Assembly (NCBI GenBank): GCA_050692055.1
Contig: JBOGTC010000020.1
Location: forward strand, 1-28,594
Direction of reading: 5' to 3'
Length of the DNA stretch: 28,594 nucleotides
From: JBOGTC01 sp050692055
Lineage (GTDB): Bacteria; Chloroflexota; Limnocylindria; QHBO01
Positions 14,772 to 22,383 of the stretch are shown here, piece after piece (position 1 is the first letter of the stretch; every line of letters starts with the position of its first letter). The notes beneath the pieces were generated by a model. That model had not been told where the DNA came from, made no database searches, and saw only the letters and a list, made by a program, of their open reading frames with translations. The position numbers and the translations under genes are program-made.

Positions 14772-15066
14772 TCAACGGGCCTCAGACCGATGCGATCCGG
14801 TAGAGCCGCCCACGATGTCGCGCGGCGCGTCCCCGAGCGTGGCGCCCGAGCGCCACGCGACGAGCGTGGGGACGTGGATGGCGGGCAGCACGTCTCCGAC
14901 GTTGGTCTCGAGGGCCGGACGGTAGAGCGCCACAGCATCGTCGGCGGCGGTCCAAGTTGGTGAACCATCCGCGCTGGACGAGCATGTCGATCGGGCCGTC
15001 GCCGGTCACCAGGTACGCCACGTGGGTGCCGTCGATCGTGCGGGCGTAGCGGGTCTCGGGCGTCAT
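14772..15066 (-). pseudogene. Decayed alpha/beta hydrolase with internal deletion
   Basis: From ATG 15066 the minus strand encodes TPETRYARTIDGTHVAYLVT then GDGPIDMLVQRGWFTNLD. This is the N-terminus of alpha/beta hydrolases often joined to adenylate-cyclase-type regulators (usual form: ETRYAxSGDVxIAYQVxGDG). After the TNLD codons the homologous reading moves to another frame: ALYRPALETNVGDVLPAIHV, then PTLVAWRSGATLGDAPRDIV, stopping at 14772. This second piece resembles the region before the family's DVRxVLPxIxVPTLVLHR segment. Normally about 150 residues, including the nucleophile elbow, separate the two pieces, so the gene has lost its catalytic core and most of its C-terminus. Confidence 0.65.
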
Positions 15067-15102
15067 CGGTGTGCAGTCTGCCGCGCGGAGGGCGCATCGG
15101 TC

Positions 15103-15108
15103 TAGAAT
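15103..15108 (+). promoter_or_regulatory. -10 candidate of the acyl-CoA dehydrogenase gene
   Basis: TAGAAT lies 34 nt before ATG 15143, leaving room for the CGGAG Shine-Dalgarno at 15133-15137. No clear -35. Confidence 0.35.
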
Positions 15109-15142
15109 CAGGATTCCCCGCCCTGTCCTCCACGGAGTACCC

Positions 15143-16339
15143 ATGATCGACTTCTCGCTGACCGATGCGCAGCGCGAGGTGCAGCGCACCGCGCGCGCCT
15201 TCGCCGAGCGCGAGATCCTGCCCCGCATCCAGCAGATGGATGCGAACGCAGAGTACGACCGCTCGCTGTACGAGAAGATGGGCGCCGAAGGGCTGCTGGG
15301 GCTACCGATCCCGGAGCAGTACGGCGGGGCAGGGATGGACTACATCGCCTTCGCCCTGCTGTGCGAGGAGATGGAGCGGGCGGACACAGCCTTCCGCGTG
15401 ATCCTCTCGGTCCATACTGGACTCAACTCGCTGACGCTGCTGCAGTGGGGATCGGAGGAGCAGAAGCAGCGTTACCTTGTGCCGCAGGCGCGGGGCGAGA
15501 AGCTGGCCACGTTCGGGCTCACCGAGCCCGGCGTCGGCTCGGACGCCGGGGCGCTGGCCACCACGGCGCGGCGCGACGGCGATCGCTACATCCTCAACGG
15601 CTCCAAGATCTGGATCAGCCTGGGCGACACTGCGGACCACGTTCTCGTCTTCGCCAACGTCGACCGCAGCGCCGGGCACAAGGGCATCACCGCCTTCATC
15701 GTCGAGCGCTCCTTTCCCGGCTTCAGCTCCGAGTCATTGCACGGCAAGCTCGGCGTTCGGGCCGGAAACACCGGGATCCTGACGTTCAGCGACTGTGAGG
15801 TTCCGGCGGCGAACCGGGTCGGAGAGGAGGGCGAGGGCTTCACCATCGCCATGAGCGCCATCGACCAGGGCCGCTACACCGTGGCGGCGGGCTCGGTGGG
15901 GTTGGCGGTCGCCTGCCTCGACGCATCGGTCAAGTACGCGCACGAGCGCAAGGCGTTCGGCTCGGAGATCGGCCAGCACCAGCTGGTGAAGGAGATGCTG
16001 GCCAAGATGCATGCTGGGATCGAGGCCGGCAGGCTGCTGGTCTGGCGTGCCGCGTGGAAGAAGAACCGCGGCGAGCGCAACACGCGCGAAACCGGGCTCG
16101 CCAAGTGGTTCTGCACCGATCACGCCGTGGCCGCGGCGCTCGACGCGATCCAGGTCCACGGCGCCTATGGCTACTCGAACGAGTACCCCGTCGAGCGCTA
16201 CCTGCGCAACGCCAAGGGCTCGGTCATATACGAAGGCACATCGCAGATCCACACGCTCATGCAGGCCGACTACCTGCTCGGCTACCGCGCCGACAAGCCG
16301 CTGCGCATGCCACAGCTCCCGTACGAGGGAGAGATGTAG
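15143..16339 (+). CDS. Acyl-CoA dehydrogenase
   Basis: 398 residues from ATG 15143, with CGGAG upstream. A full-length short/medium-chain-type acyl-CoA dehydrogenase: N-terminal helical domain (TDAQREVQRTARAFAEREIL), the FAD-binding signature FGLTEPGVGSDAGALATTAR, IWISLGDTADH, and C-terminal helices with QLVKEMLAKMHAGIEAGRLL and VHGAYGYSNEYPVERYLRNA. The catalytic base is the glutamate in IYEGTSQIH near residue 365. It introduces a 2,3-double bond into an acyl-CoA and passes electrons to ETF. It is monocistronic here, followed by repeats rather than other beta-oxidation genes. Chain length or branched substrate cannot be judged. Confidence 0.92.
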   Translation: MIDFSLTDAQREVQRTARAFAEREILPRIQQMDANAEYDRSLYEKMGAEGLLGLPIPEQYGGAGMDYIAFALLCEEMERADTAFRVILSVHTGLNSLTLLQWGSEEQKQRYLVPQARGEKLATFGLTEPGVGSDAGALATTARRDGDRYILNGSKIWISLGDTADHVLVFANVDRSAGHKGITAFIVERSFPGFSSESLHGKLGVRAGNTGILTFSDCEVPAANRVGEEGEGFTIAMSAIDQGRYTVAAGSVGLAVACLDASVKYAHERKAFGSEIGQHQLVKEMLAKMHAGIEAGRLLVWRAAWKKNRGERNTRETGLAKWFCTDHAVAAALDAIQVHGAYGYSNEYPVERYLRNAKGSVIYEGTSQIHTLMQADYLLGYRADKPLRMPQLPYEGEM

Positions 16340-16374
16340 GTCGTCGTTCCCACGCGCGACGCGCAGCGCGGCCC

Positions 16375-16414
16375 GCGAGGTCGGCGGGACGGCGGCGAGG
16401 TCGGCGGGTCGGCG
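16375..16414 (+). repeat. Two tandem 20-bp GC-rich units
   Basis: Unit gcgaggtcggcgggacggcg (16375-16394) is repeated at 16395-16414 with a single a-to-t change. A partial third echo, ggatggcggcgaag, runs straight into repeat copy B1. Confidence 0.6.
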
Positions 16415-16424
16415 GGATGGCGGC

Positions 16425-16458
16425 GAAGTTGCCATCTTGCGTTGGTGTCGCTGTTACG
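16425..16458 (+). repeat. Degenerate intergenic repeat, copy B1
   Basis: It starts GAAGTTGCCATCTTGCGT and ends GGTGTCGCTGTTACG. It follows the acyl-CoA dehydrogenase gene in the same orientation. Confidence 0.6.
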
Positions 16459-16474
16459 AGACGTTGGAGCGCGG

Positions 16475-16509
16475 GAGGTTGCCATCCTGCGACCACATCG
16501 GCGCTAGGC
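16475..16509 (+). repeat. Degenerate intergenic repeat, copy B2
   Basis: It starts GAGGTTGCCATCCTGCGA and ends ACATCGGCGCTAGGC. GGTTGC and GCGACC can pair (one G-U) round CATCCT. It overlaps the stop codon of the minus-strand HTH-nuclease gene. Confidence 0.55.
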
Positions 16510-17280
16510 GCCTCCGCGCTCGGTCGGAGCCGCCGTCGGTGCCGGTCTTGAGCGTGAGCGAGCTGACGGAATGCGGACGCGGCGGCGTCCAGCCCGCCTA
16601 GCATCGACACCATCGCCAGATGGCAACTTCGTGAAGGTCAGGAGACCGCTGGGCGAGCCAACCGGGTTGCGAAGCCACGACACGGCGGCGTGACCGCGCA
16701 GCGTGTAGCGCCCGAACAGCGGAGCCAGGTTCGCCACGTGGCGCCGTGCGGTTGTGCCATCGGAGATGACGATGGCGGGCACCGTCAGCCGAGCCCGCCA
16801 TCCGAGCTCGCGCGCCAGGAACGGAGCGACACGTGTCTTGACATCAATGCCGACGAGGAGCGCCTGGGCGTCGACGAGCGCGGTCTTGATCTCGATCACG
16901 ACGAGGACGCGGTGGACGGGGTGGTATCCCAGCAGATCGATGCGGCCACGATCGCCGTAGCGATTGAAGCTGATCTCGCTGCGCGCGAGCCAGCCATCCG
17001 TCTCGAGCCGGCGAGTCCAATGCGCGGCGAGCGCCGAATGATCGGCATCCAGTAGCCGGTCGATGTCCTGCCGCTGCCAGCCGATGTCCCAGCCAAGGTC
17101 GAGATCCACCGCTCCGGCGATCGCTCGTGCCGTCCTGACGCTCAGGCGTTCGACCTGACCGCGTTCCATCAGGGAGCATACGGTGGGGCCGACACCGGCC
17201 GTCGCGGCGAGGTCGACGAGACGCCACGCGCGGCGATGACGTCGTGCGCGCACCGCGAGGCCGAGTCGCCGGTCGTCCAT
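16504..17280 (-). CDS. XRE-type HTH protein fused to a PDDEXK nuclease-like domain
   Basis: 258 residues from ATG 17280. Residues 5-60 are an XRE-like helix-turn-helix (LGLAVRARRHRRAWRLVDLA, AGVGPTVCSLMERGQVERLS). After a linker (QDIDRLLDADHSALAAHW), residues 95-150 have a restriction-endonuclease-like core: Glu102, then Asp115 in GRIDLLGYHP, and Glu130-x-Lys132 in VLVVIEIKTA, which completes the D-ExK motif. The core ends near residue 215 (PSGLLTF). The remaining 40 residues are basic, Pro/Ala-rich and begin with repeat copy B3, so they look like a late extension. Homologous HTH-nuclease-like proteins occur in Chloroflexota and actinobacteria, without a defined role that I know. The gene follows the penicillin-acylase gene by 24 nt. 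Confidence 0.75.
   Translation of the reverse strand: MDDRRLGLAVRARRHRRAWRLVDLAATAGVGPTVCSLMERGQVERLSVRTARAIAGAVDLDLGWDIGWQRQDIDRLLDADHSALAAHWTRRLETDGWLARSEISFNRYGDRGRIDLLGYHPVHRVLVVIEIKTALVDAQALLVGIDVKTRVAPFLARELGWRARLTVPAIVISDGTTARRHVANLAPLFGRYTLRGHAAVSWLRNPVGSPSGLLTFTKLPSGDGVDARRAGRRRVRIPSARSRSRPAPTAAPTERGGA
16596..16632 (-). repeat. Degenerate intergenic repeat, copy B3, inside a coding tail
   Basis: The minus strand starts GAAGTTGCCATCTGGCGAT and continues GGTGTCGATGCTAGGC, nearly identical to copy A1. It is translated as KLPSGDGVDARRAG in the C-terminal tail of the XRE-PDDEXK protein. Confidence 0.6.
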
Positions 17281-17304
17281 GCGACCGATGATGCGGATCG
17301 CCGC

Positions 17305-19719
17305 TTATCGGCGACTTACGGGTTTGTTACCGGTCGTGGGCAAGGGCGTCGGCCGCGGACGGACGTGCGGACCCTCCTCATAGGGCACCAGGCGCAGGGT
17401 CGCGACTGTAGCGGCGGCCACGGCTTCGCGCGACCAGGGAATCGGTACCGCCTCGCCGCGACGCCACAGCTCGAACAGGTCTGCGTAATGGGGCGACAGC
17501 GGTTGGCCGGACTGCCCCCCGGCGAGGACGTATCGGCTGCGCTCGGGATCACCGAGGTCGATCACCGTTCGGTGGTTGGCGATGGCGTCCGGGTTGGCCA
17601 GCGGCGAGAGCGGGTTGACCCCGGCCTGGGCCACCGTGTTGGCGTCGCCGCCAACCGGAACGGGACCGATGTTGAGGACTCGATCCAGCGGCGCCCGCGC
17701 CCCGAGCGGGTGGACCAGCGTCAATCGGCGCAGCGCGCCCCACGCCCAGCGATCGGGATCGGTCCCGTGCTCACGCTCGAGGCGCTCGACTCCGGCGGCG
17801 AGGGCATCGGTCATCTCCGCGGGCCATCCGTGACGGAAGGGGCCGCCCGGCTGCTCCCTGAGGCGATCCACGAGCCTGCTCGTCCACTGCGCCACGAGCA
17901 GCGTCCGTGGCAGAACGGCACCGAACCCGGCGCCCAGCGCGAAAGACCATCCGCGGGGTGCCGCGACGCGCGCGACGCGGCAGGCCATCTCCGACAGGAA
18001 GAGCTCGAAGACGGCCGCGGCAGGGGAGTCGGCCGTGACCCGGCCGTCCCAGGCCCGAAGCTGGTGCAGCGCGCGGGCAGCCCGTGCCCGCTCGGCTGGA
18101 AGCGCCAGGATCGTCTCGCGCAGCTCCCGCCACGGCATCGAGGCCACGTCCGTCTGCAGCTCCAGGCACGTCGCGACGGACCAGTCGTGGCGCTCTGCAA
18201 GCCGCTCGGTGATGCGGGCCGCCCGATAGCCGTCGATCCAGTCCGCGCCCAGGAACTCGCCGTTGGCGGCCGCTGCCCGCGGCGCGTCGTTGGCGCTGAC
18301 GACGAAGCCGGCTGGTGCGTCCAGCTCGAAGGGCATGGCGTCGAACGGCAGCAGCTCATTCTGCCAGCCATTGGCCGCGTCCCAGCCGGGGAGCGGCAGC
18401 AGGCCGTGGCCGCGCCGTCGCCGCGGCAGCTGACCGACGAGCTGCCAGCCGGTGTGGCCAGCCGCATCGGCGCCCACCACGTTCAGTCCGGGGCCCGGCC
18501 AGGCGGCGAAGGACCGGCGCAGCTCCTCGAACGAGCGGGTGCGCGGCGCGTCGAGGAAGCCGCGGACGGGATGCGGATCGAGCCACGCGGCGCGCAGCGA
18601 CAGGACGTGATCAACGCCGTCGAGCAGCGGGCTGATGATCGGACCGCGCGGCGTGACGATCACCTCCTCCACCGCGGGGCCGGCGCCGCGGACGTCGATC
18701 TCCTCGCGCCGGACCTCACATGGCTCCCAGCCCTCGCCGTGGCGCACGCTGCGACCGTCCGACCCGACCTGCTCGATGAAGAGGTCGCTGCCGTCGGTGT
18801 TGGCCGCGGTGATGCCCCAGGCCACATGTCCGTTGTGCGCGGTGGGGAAGGCGGGGCCGCCCACGAACGAGGCGCCCGCGATCTCCCACGACGGCGTCCG
18901 CAGGTGCGCCAGGTACCACGGCGCCGGCAGCGATGGGGCGAGGTGTGGGTCATTCGCGAGCAGCGGCATGCCCGACGCCGTTCGGGAACCGGCGATTGCC
19001 CACGCGTTTGAGCCACCCGCTCCCGCGACGAGATCGCGCAGGAGCGTCAGATCCTCCGCCAGGAGCTCGAGCGACGGCCCGGCGCCCTTCCCGAGCGGAG
19101 AGCCGACTGCCACCTCTGGACCGGACAGGGGATCGACGCTGATGAGTGCGTCGGGACCATCCCCGACGAGGATGCGCAGCCGCGCCAGCTCGATGTCCCA
19201 GTTCCCGGCGAGCGCCATCGCCTGCAGCCCCAGGAAGGCAAGGACGTCTTCGACCGTCCATGGGGTGAGCCGGCCGGCGCGGAGCAGCAGGAGCTCGTGC
19301 GGTCGGGGACCGATGCCGAGCGCTGCGTTCACGCCGCGGACGTAGGCGCCAAGCGTCTGACGCACGTCGTCATCGATCGTGTCGCGCTGCCGGCGGGCAA
19401 GGTGAGCGAAACCAAGGCGGCGTGAGAGCCTATCGATCGGGAGGCCGGCCGCTCCGACGAGTGCCGAGACGGATCCACGACCGGCGCGCAGCAGCAGCTC
19501 GAGCTGGAAGGCGCGGTCCTGCCCGTGGCAGAAGCCGAGGCCGAACCAGGCATCGGCCTCGGTCGTGGCCTCGACGTGCGGGATGCCCCAGCTGTCCCGG
19601 ATGATCGTGATCGGCGCCGAGATGCCCGTGACGCGCAGGCGACCACTGGTCCGCGGCAGTCGCCGACCGGTCAGGCGCAGGACGTGACGAGGCCAGGAAG
19701 GCCGTGGCATCCGCGGCAT
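17305..19719 (-). CDS. Penicillin acylase family (Ntn-hydrolase) protein
   Basis: 804 residues from ATG 19719. It belongs to the S45 penicillin/acylhomoserine-lactone acylase family. The alpha part has IIRDSWGIPHVEATTEADAW, then FGLGFCHGQDRAFQLELLLR. The autoprocessing site is GAGGSNAWAIAG: cleavage before Ser237 would create the N-terminal nucleophile of the beta chain. PLLANDPHLAPSLPAPWYLA and GHVAWGITAANTDGSDLFIE follow, both typical of the beta chain, and a late conserved asparagine sits in GGDANTVAQAG. These enzymes cut amide bonds of acylated amines, for example beta-lactam side chains or quorum signals. No signal peptide is visible, although most relatives are exported. Near-leaderless start (see the symmetric -10). 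Confidence 0.9.
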   Translation of the reverse strand: MPRMPRPSWPRHVLRLTGRRLPRTSGRLRVTGISAPITIIRDSWGIPHVEATTEADAWFGLGFCHGQDRAFQLELLLRAGRGSVSALVGAAGLPIDRLSRRLGFAHLARRQRDTIDDDVRQTLGAYVRGVNAALGIGPRPHELLLLRAGRLTPWTVEDVLAFLGLQAMALAGNWDIELARLRILVGDGPDALISVDPLSGPEVAVGSPLGKGAGPSLELLAEDLTLLRDLVAGAGGSNAWAIAGSRTASGMPLLANDPHLAPSLPAPWYLAHLRTPSWEIAGASFVGGPAFPTAHNGHVAWGITAANTDGSDLFIEQVGSDGRSVRHGEGWEPCEVRREEIDVRGAGPAVEEVIVTPRGPIISPLLDGVDHVLSLRAAWLDPHPVRGFLDAPRTRSFEELRRSFAAWPGPGLNVVGADAAGHTGWQLVGQLPRRRRGHGLLPLPGWDAANGWQNELLPFDAMPFELDAPAGFVVSANDAPRAAAANGEFLGADWIDGYRAARITERLAERHDWSVATCLELQTDVASMPWRELRETILALPAERARAARALHQLRAWDGRVTADSPAAAVFELFLSEMACRVARVAAPRGWSFALGAGFGAVLPRTLLVAQWTSRLVDRLREQPGGPFRHGWPAEMTDALAAGVERLEREHGTDPDRWAWGALRRLTLVHPLGARAPLDRVLNIGPVPVGGDANTVAQAGVNPLSPLANPDAIANHRTVIDLGDPERSRYVLAGGQSGQPLSPHYADLFELWRRGEAVPIPWSREAVAAATVATLRLVPYEEGPHVRPRPTPLPTTGNKPVSRR

Positions 19720-19727
19720 GATGCCAC

Positions 19728-19735
19728 CGTATACT
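19728..19735. promoter_or_regulatory. Symmetric -10 shared by two divergent, probably leaderless genes
   Basis: The palindrome GTATAC (19729-19734) reads TATACT on plus, 7 nt before ATG 19743, and TATACG on minus, 8 nt before ATG 19719. Only 23 nt separate the two ATGs, with no Shine-Dalgarno sequence in either direction. Each -10 would place the start of transcription at or next to the start codon. Confidence 0.55.
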
Positions 19736-19742
19736 CGCCCGC

Positions 19743-20288
19743 ATGAGCCGGACCATCGAGCTGATCGCCGGGCTGCTGCTGCTGCTCACCGGCGCGCTCG
19801 TGCTTGCCAGTGAGCCGATCGCTGCGTTCGTCCGTGGCCTGCGGATCGACGACGGAGTCTGGGCCTGGTGGCCGGTCCTCCTGGTTGCCCTGTCGCTCTT
19901 CTTCTTGCTGCCGGCCGTCTTCGGGCGCCAGCATCGGCGGCTGCGTGCGGGCATGGTGATCCCTGGCGCCATCCTGGCCGGGGTCGGGTGTTCGCTGCTG
20001 TACACCAGCCTGACGGACCGATGGGCCGCGTGGTCCTACCTGTGGAGCGTCTTCCCGTTCAGCTTCGGGCTGGGCATGTACGCGGCGGGCTGGATCGCCG
20101 ATGCACCGGCCTTCAAGTGGGTCGGCGCCAGCATCGCACTCGGGGGCGTGGGGGCCTACCTGGTGTTCGCGACCGCCTTCGGCGGCGAAGCGTTCCGGCT
20201 CATCGCGGCGATCGGCATCATCGGTCTGGGGCTGGCCCTGACAGTTGGCGGCCTGGCCGATCGGCTCAGCCGAAAGTCACCGGCGTAG
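19743..20288 (+). CDS. Uncharacterised five-helix integral membrane protein
   Basis: 181 residues from ATG 19743. It has about five transmembrane helices: residues 6-26 (LIAGLLLLLTGALVLASEPI), 42-60 (WWPVLLVALSLFFLLPAVF), 69-88, 100-118 and 124-175, the last containing two helices. A short basic end (RLSRKSPA) follows. No catalytic or binding motif is recognisable. The helix pattern resembles bacterial small membrane proteins of unknown function. It is divergent from the penicillin acylase gene across a shared -10, and its 3' end overlaps the S9 peptidase end by 12 nt. Confidence 0.75.
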   Translation: MSRTIELIAGLLLLLTGALVLASEPIAAFVRGLRIDDGVWAWWPVLLVALSLFFLLPAVFGRQHRRLRAGMVIPGAILAGVGCSLLYTSLTDRWAAWSYLWSVFPFSFGLGMYAAGWIADAPAFKWVGASIALGGVGAYLVFATAFGGEAFRLIAAIGIIGLGLALTVGGLADRLSRKSPA

Positions 20289-22256
20289 GTAGCGGGCGAA
20301 CCAGTCGAGCAGCCGTTCCATGCGGTCGATGCGGCGGTCCGGTCGCCCGCTGCTCTTCATCTCATGATGCTCATCCGGATAGAGGATGAGCTCGACCTCG
20401 CGACCGAGCACCTTGAGGGCCGTGAAGAGCTGCTCGTTGTCAGAGGCGGGGCAGATGCGGTCGTCCTCCGCCTGGAGCATGAGCAGGGGGGCGCGGATCT
20501 GCGCCACGTTCCTCAGCGGTGACGATCGCCACAGGGAGCGCATGCCGGCATCCGACAGGGGATCGCCGAGGCCGGCGCGCCGGTTGTAGTGCACGCCGAA
20601 GTAGGAGTTCGCCCACGTGCTCACCTGGTTCGTCACGCCGTTCTCGGCGGCCGCAGCAGCGAACCGATTCGTGATCCCCACCAGCCATTGCGAGAGGAAG
20701 CCGCCGTAGGAGAGGCCCATGACCGCGACTCGCTTCGTATCGGCGAGGCCCTGCCTGACGACGGCGTCGACCGCTGCCAGCGCGTCCTCGGCGTCCACCT
20801 GGCCCCAGCGTCCGGACAGCGGCCGCACCCAGTCGGCGCCGAACGTCGTGGAGCCGCGGATGTTCGGCATCAGCACCCGGTATCCGGCCCCGCACAGCAG
20901 CATCGCGTCCAGCGTGCCGCCCGGACCCCATGCCCCGGTGGGCCCGCCGTGTATGTGCAGCACCAGCGGCAGCCGGCGGCGCCCCACGTCGGGAGGTGAT
21001 GCGAGCCAGGCGTGGATCGGTCCCGCCGGCCCGGCAAGCTCGAGCTCGGTCAGCTCGATCCGCGGAAAGCGGCGCTGCCAGGACGCGCCGTCGCGAGTGA
21101 TCCGGCGCAGCGACCCGTGCTCCACGGCGTACACGTCGCCGGCCGAGCCGTCGATGGCGGCGCTGATGGCGAGCCGCCCCGCGCTGGGGGACCAGGCAAG
21201 ACCCCCGCCGGCCAGCCGCAGCGCGCGGTCCACGAGGGGCGTGGCCTCGCCGTCCAGGCTGACGCGATAGGGCAGATTGCGGCCGCGGTCGCCGACAAGC
21301 ACCGCAAGCGACCGGTCGTCGAGCCAGGCTGGCCCTGGCACCTCCTCCGCCACGAGGAGGTCACACCAGGCCCACTCGCCGATGGGTCGGTCGAGGTCGG
21401 CGGTGAGGCAGCGTGGCGCCCCGCCGGCCAGGTCCATCACCCAGAGCGCCGGCGGAACGTGGTCGGGGGGATCGTCGACATCGGCGCCGACGAAGGCCAG
21501 CCGGCGTCCGTCCGGCGAGAAGGCAGGCCAATCCGCGTCCCCGGCGAGGCTGGCGAGCTTGGTCAGGCGGGCTCCGCGAACGGTCACCCACCAGAGCTGG
21601 AGTCGCGGGTGGATTGTCGAGTCGGTGCCACGGTCCGCTGCGAAGGCGATGCGCCTGCCGTCGGGCGACCACGCAGGATGCGTGACGTCGAAGTCGCCGC
21701 TCGTGAGCTGACGTGGCCGCGCTCCGGGGCGAGCGTCGATGACCCACAGGTGCGCGCGCCGCACGACGTGCCCGGACTCGTCATCGCGGAAGTCCAGCCG
21801 GGTGATGCGTCGCGCGGTGGGCGTGCGTCCCTTCCGCTCGGGACCGATCACGAATCGATGGTCGCCGGCCTGGGCCACGAGCGCCAGGCGTCTGCCGTCA
21901 GGGCTCCACGAGACCGAGGCGACGCCGTGCCTCAGGTTCGTGAGGCGCCACGGCTCGCCACCGTCGAGCGGCAGGATCCAGGCCTGGCCGACCGCGTCGT
22001 CGACCCCGGCGGGGGAGCGCACGAACGCCAGCATGCGACCGTCGGGTGAGATCGCCGGCGCGCTGTCGCGGACTGCGCCACGCGTGAGCTGTTGCGTGCG
22101 GCCGCCGCGCCAGGGGCGCATCCACAGGTGCGAGCGGTATTCGTCGCCCTCGACCCGGCGAAGCACGGAGATCACCGACTCACCGTCAGGGGTGAGACGG
22201 AATGCCTCGAGGGCAACCTGCGCGCGGACGAGCGCGCGGGGAGTGGGCTTGGCCAT
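20277..22256 (-). CDS. S9-family prolyl oligopeptidase/acylaminoacyl-peptidase
   Basis: 659 residues from ATG 22256. The N-terminal half is a beta-propeller with repeated PD40 signatures (APAISPDGRMLAFV, VSWSPDGRRLALVAQ, HPAWSPDGRRIAF, DWPAFSPDGRRLAFVG). The C-terminal alpha/beta-hydrolase domain has HIHGGPTGAWG (oxyanion), GLSYGGF with nucleophile Ser near 516, QAEDDRICP with the catalytic Asp near 599, and YPDEHHEM with the His near 631. The family cuts short peptides after proline or removes acylated residues. No signal peptide, so cytoplasmic. It lies beside a peptide ABC importer, which suggests it digests imported peptides. CATACT sits 8 nt before the ATG, suggesting a leaderless transcript. 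Confidence 0.92.
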   Translation of the reverse strand: MAKPTPRALVRAQVALEAFRLTPDGESVISVLRRVEGDEYRSHLWMRPWRGGRTQQLTRGAVRDSAPAISPDGRMLAFVRSPAGVDDAVGQAWILPLDGGEPWRLTNLRHGVASVSWSPDGRRLALVAQAGDHRFVIGPERKGRTPTARRITRLDFRDDESGHVVRRAHLWVIDARPGARPRQLTSGDFDVTHPAWSPDGRRIAFAADRGTDSTIHPRLQLWWVTVRGARLTKLASLAGDADWPAFSPDGRRLAFVGADVDDPPDHVPPALWVMDLAGGAPRCLTADLDRPIGEWAWCDLLVAEEVPGPAWLDDRSLAVLVGDRGRNLPYRVSLDGEATPLVDRALRLAGGGLAWSPSAGRLAISAAIDGSAGDVYAVEHGSLRRITRDGASWQRRFPRIELTELELAGPAGPIHAWLASPPDVGRRRLPLVLHIHGGPTGAWGPGGTLDAMLLCGAGYRVLMPNIRGSTTFGADWVRPLSGRWGQVDAEDALAAVDAVVRQGLADTKRVAVMGLSYGGFLSQWLVGITNRFAAAAAENGVTNQVSTWANSYFGVHYNRRAGLGDPLSDAGMRSLWRSSPLRNVAQIRAPLLMLQAEDDRICPASDNEQLFTALKVLGREVELILYPDEHHEMKSSGRPDRRIDRMERLLDWFARYLRR

Positions 22257-22264
22257 GGCGCTGG

Positions 22265-22270
22265 AGTATG
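22265..22270 (-). promoter_or_regulatory. -10 candidate of the S9 peptidase gene, leaderless spacing
   Basis: On the minus strand CATACT ends 8 nt before ATG 22256, with no Shine-Dalgarno sequence between. The -35 is not recognisable. Confidence 0.4.
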
Positions 22271-22383
22271 CACGGCTGAGAGGTCCGTGGCTGCCCTCCA
22301 GCCGCGGGGATGCCACTGAGTCGCCAGATTCAGACGTGGTATGCACCGACAGATGACCACTGTGAGCGTCGAGGAGGGGGAAG

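Noticed and set aside
13625..15133. Long LLM gene starting near 15133
   Set aside because: The first 145 codons are the out-of-frame hydrolase remnant. The Mer-like protein starts at MVKFSYC behind AGGAGG.
17236..19011. 591-codon plus-strand frame opposite the penicillin acylase
   Set aside because: It is antisense to a gene with an intact Ntn-hydrolase pattern, and its own product shows no family features.
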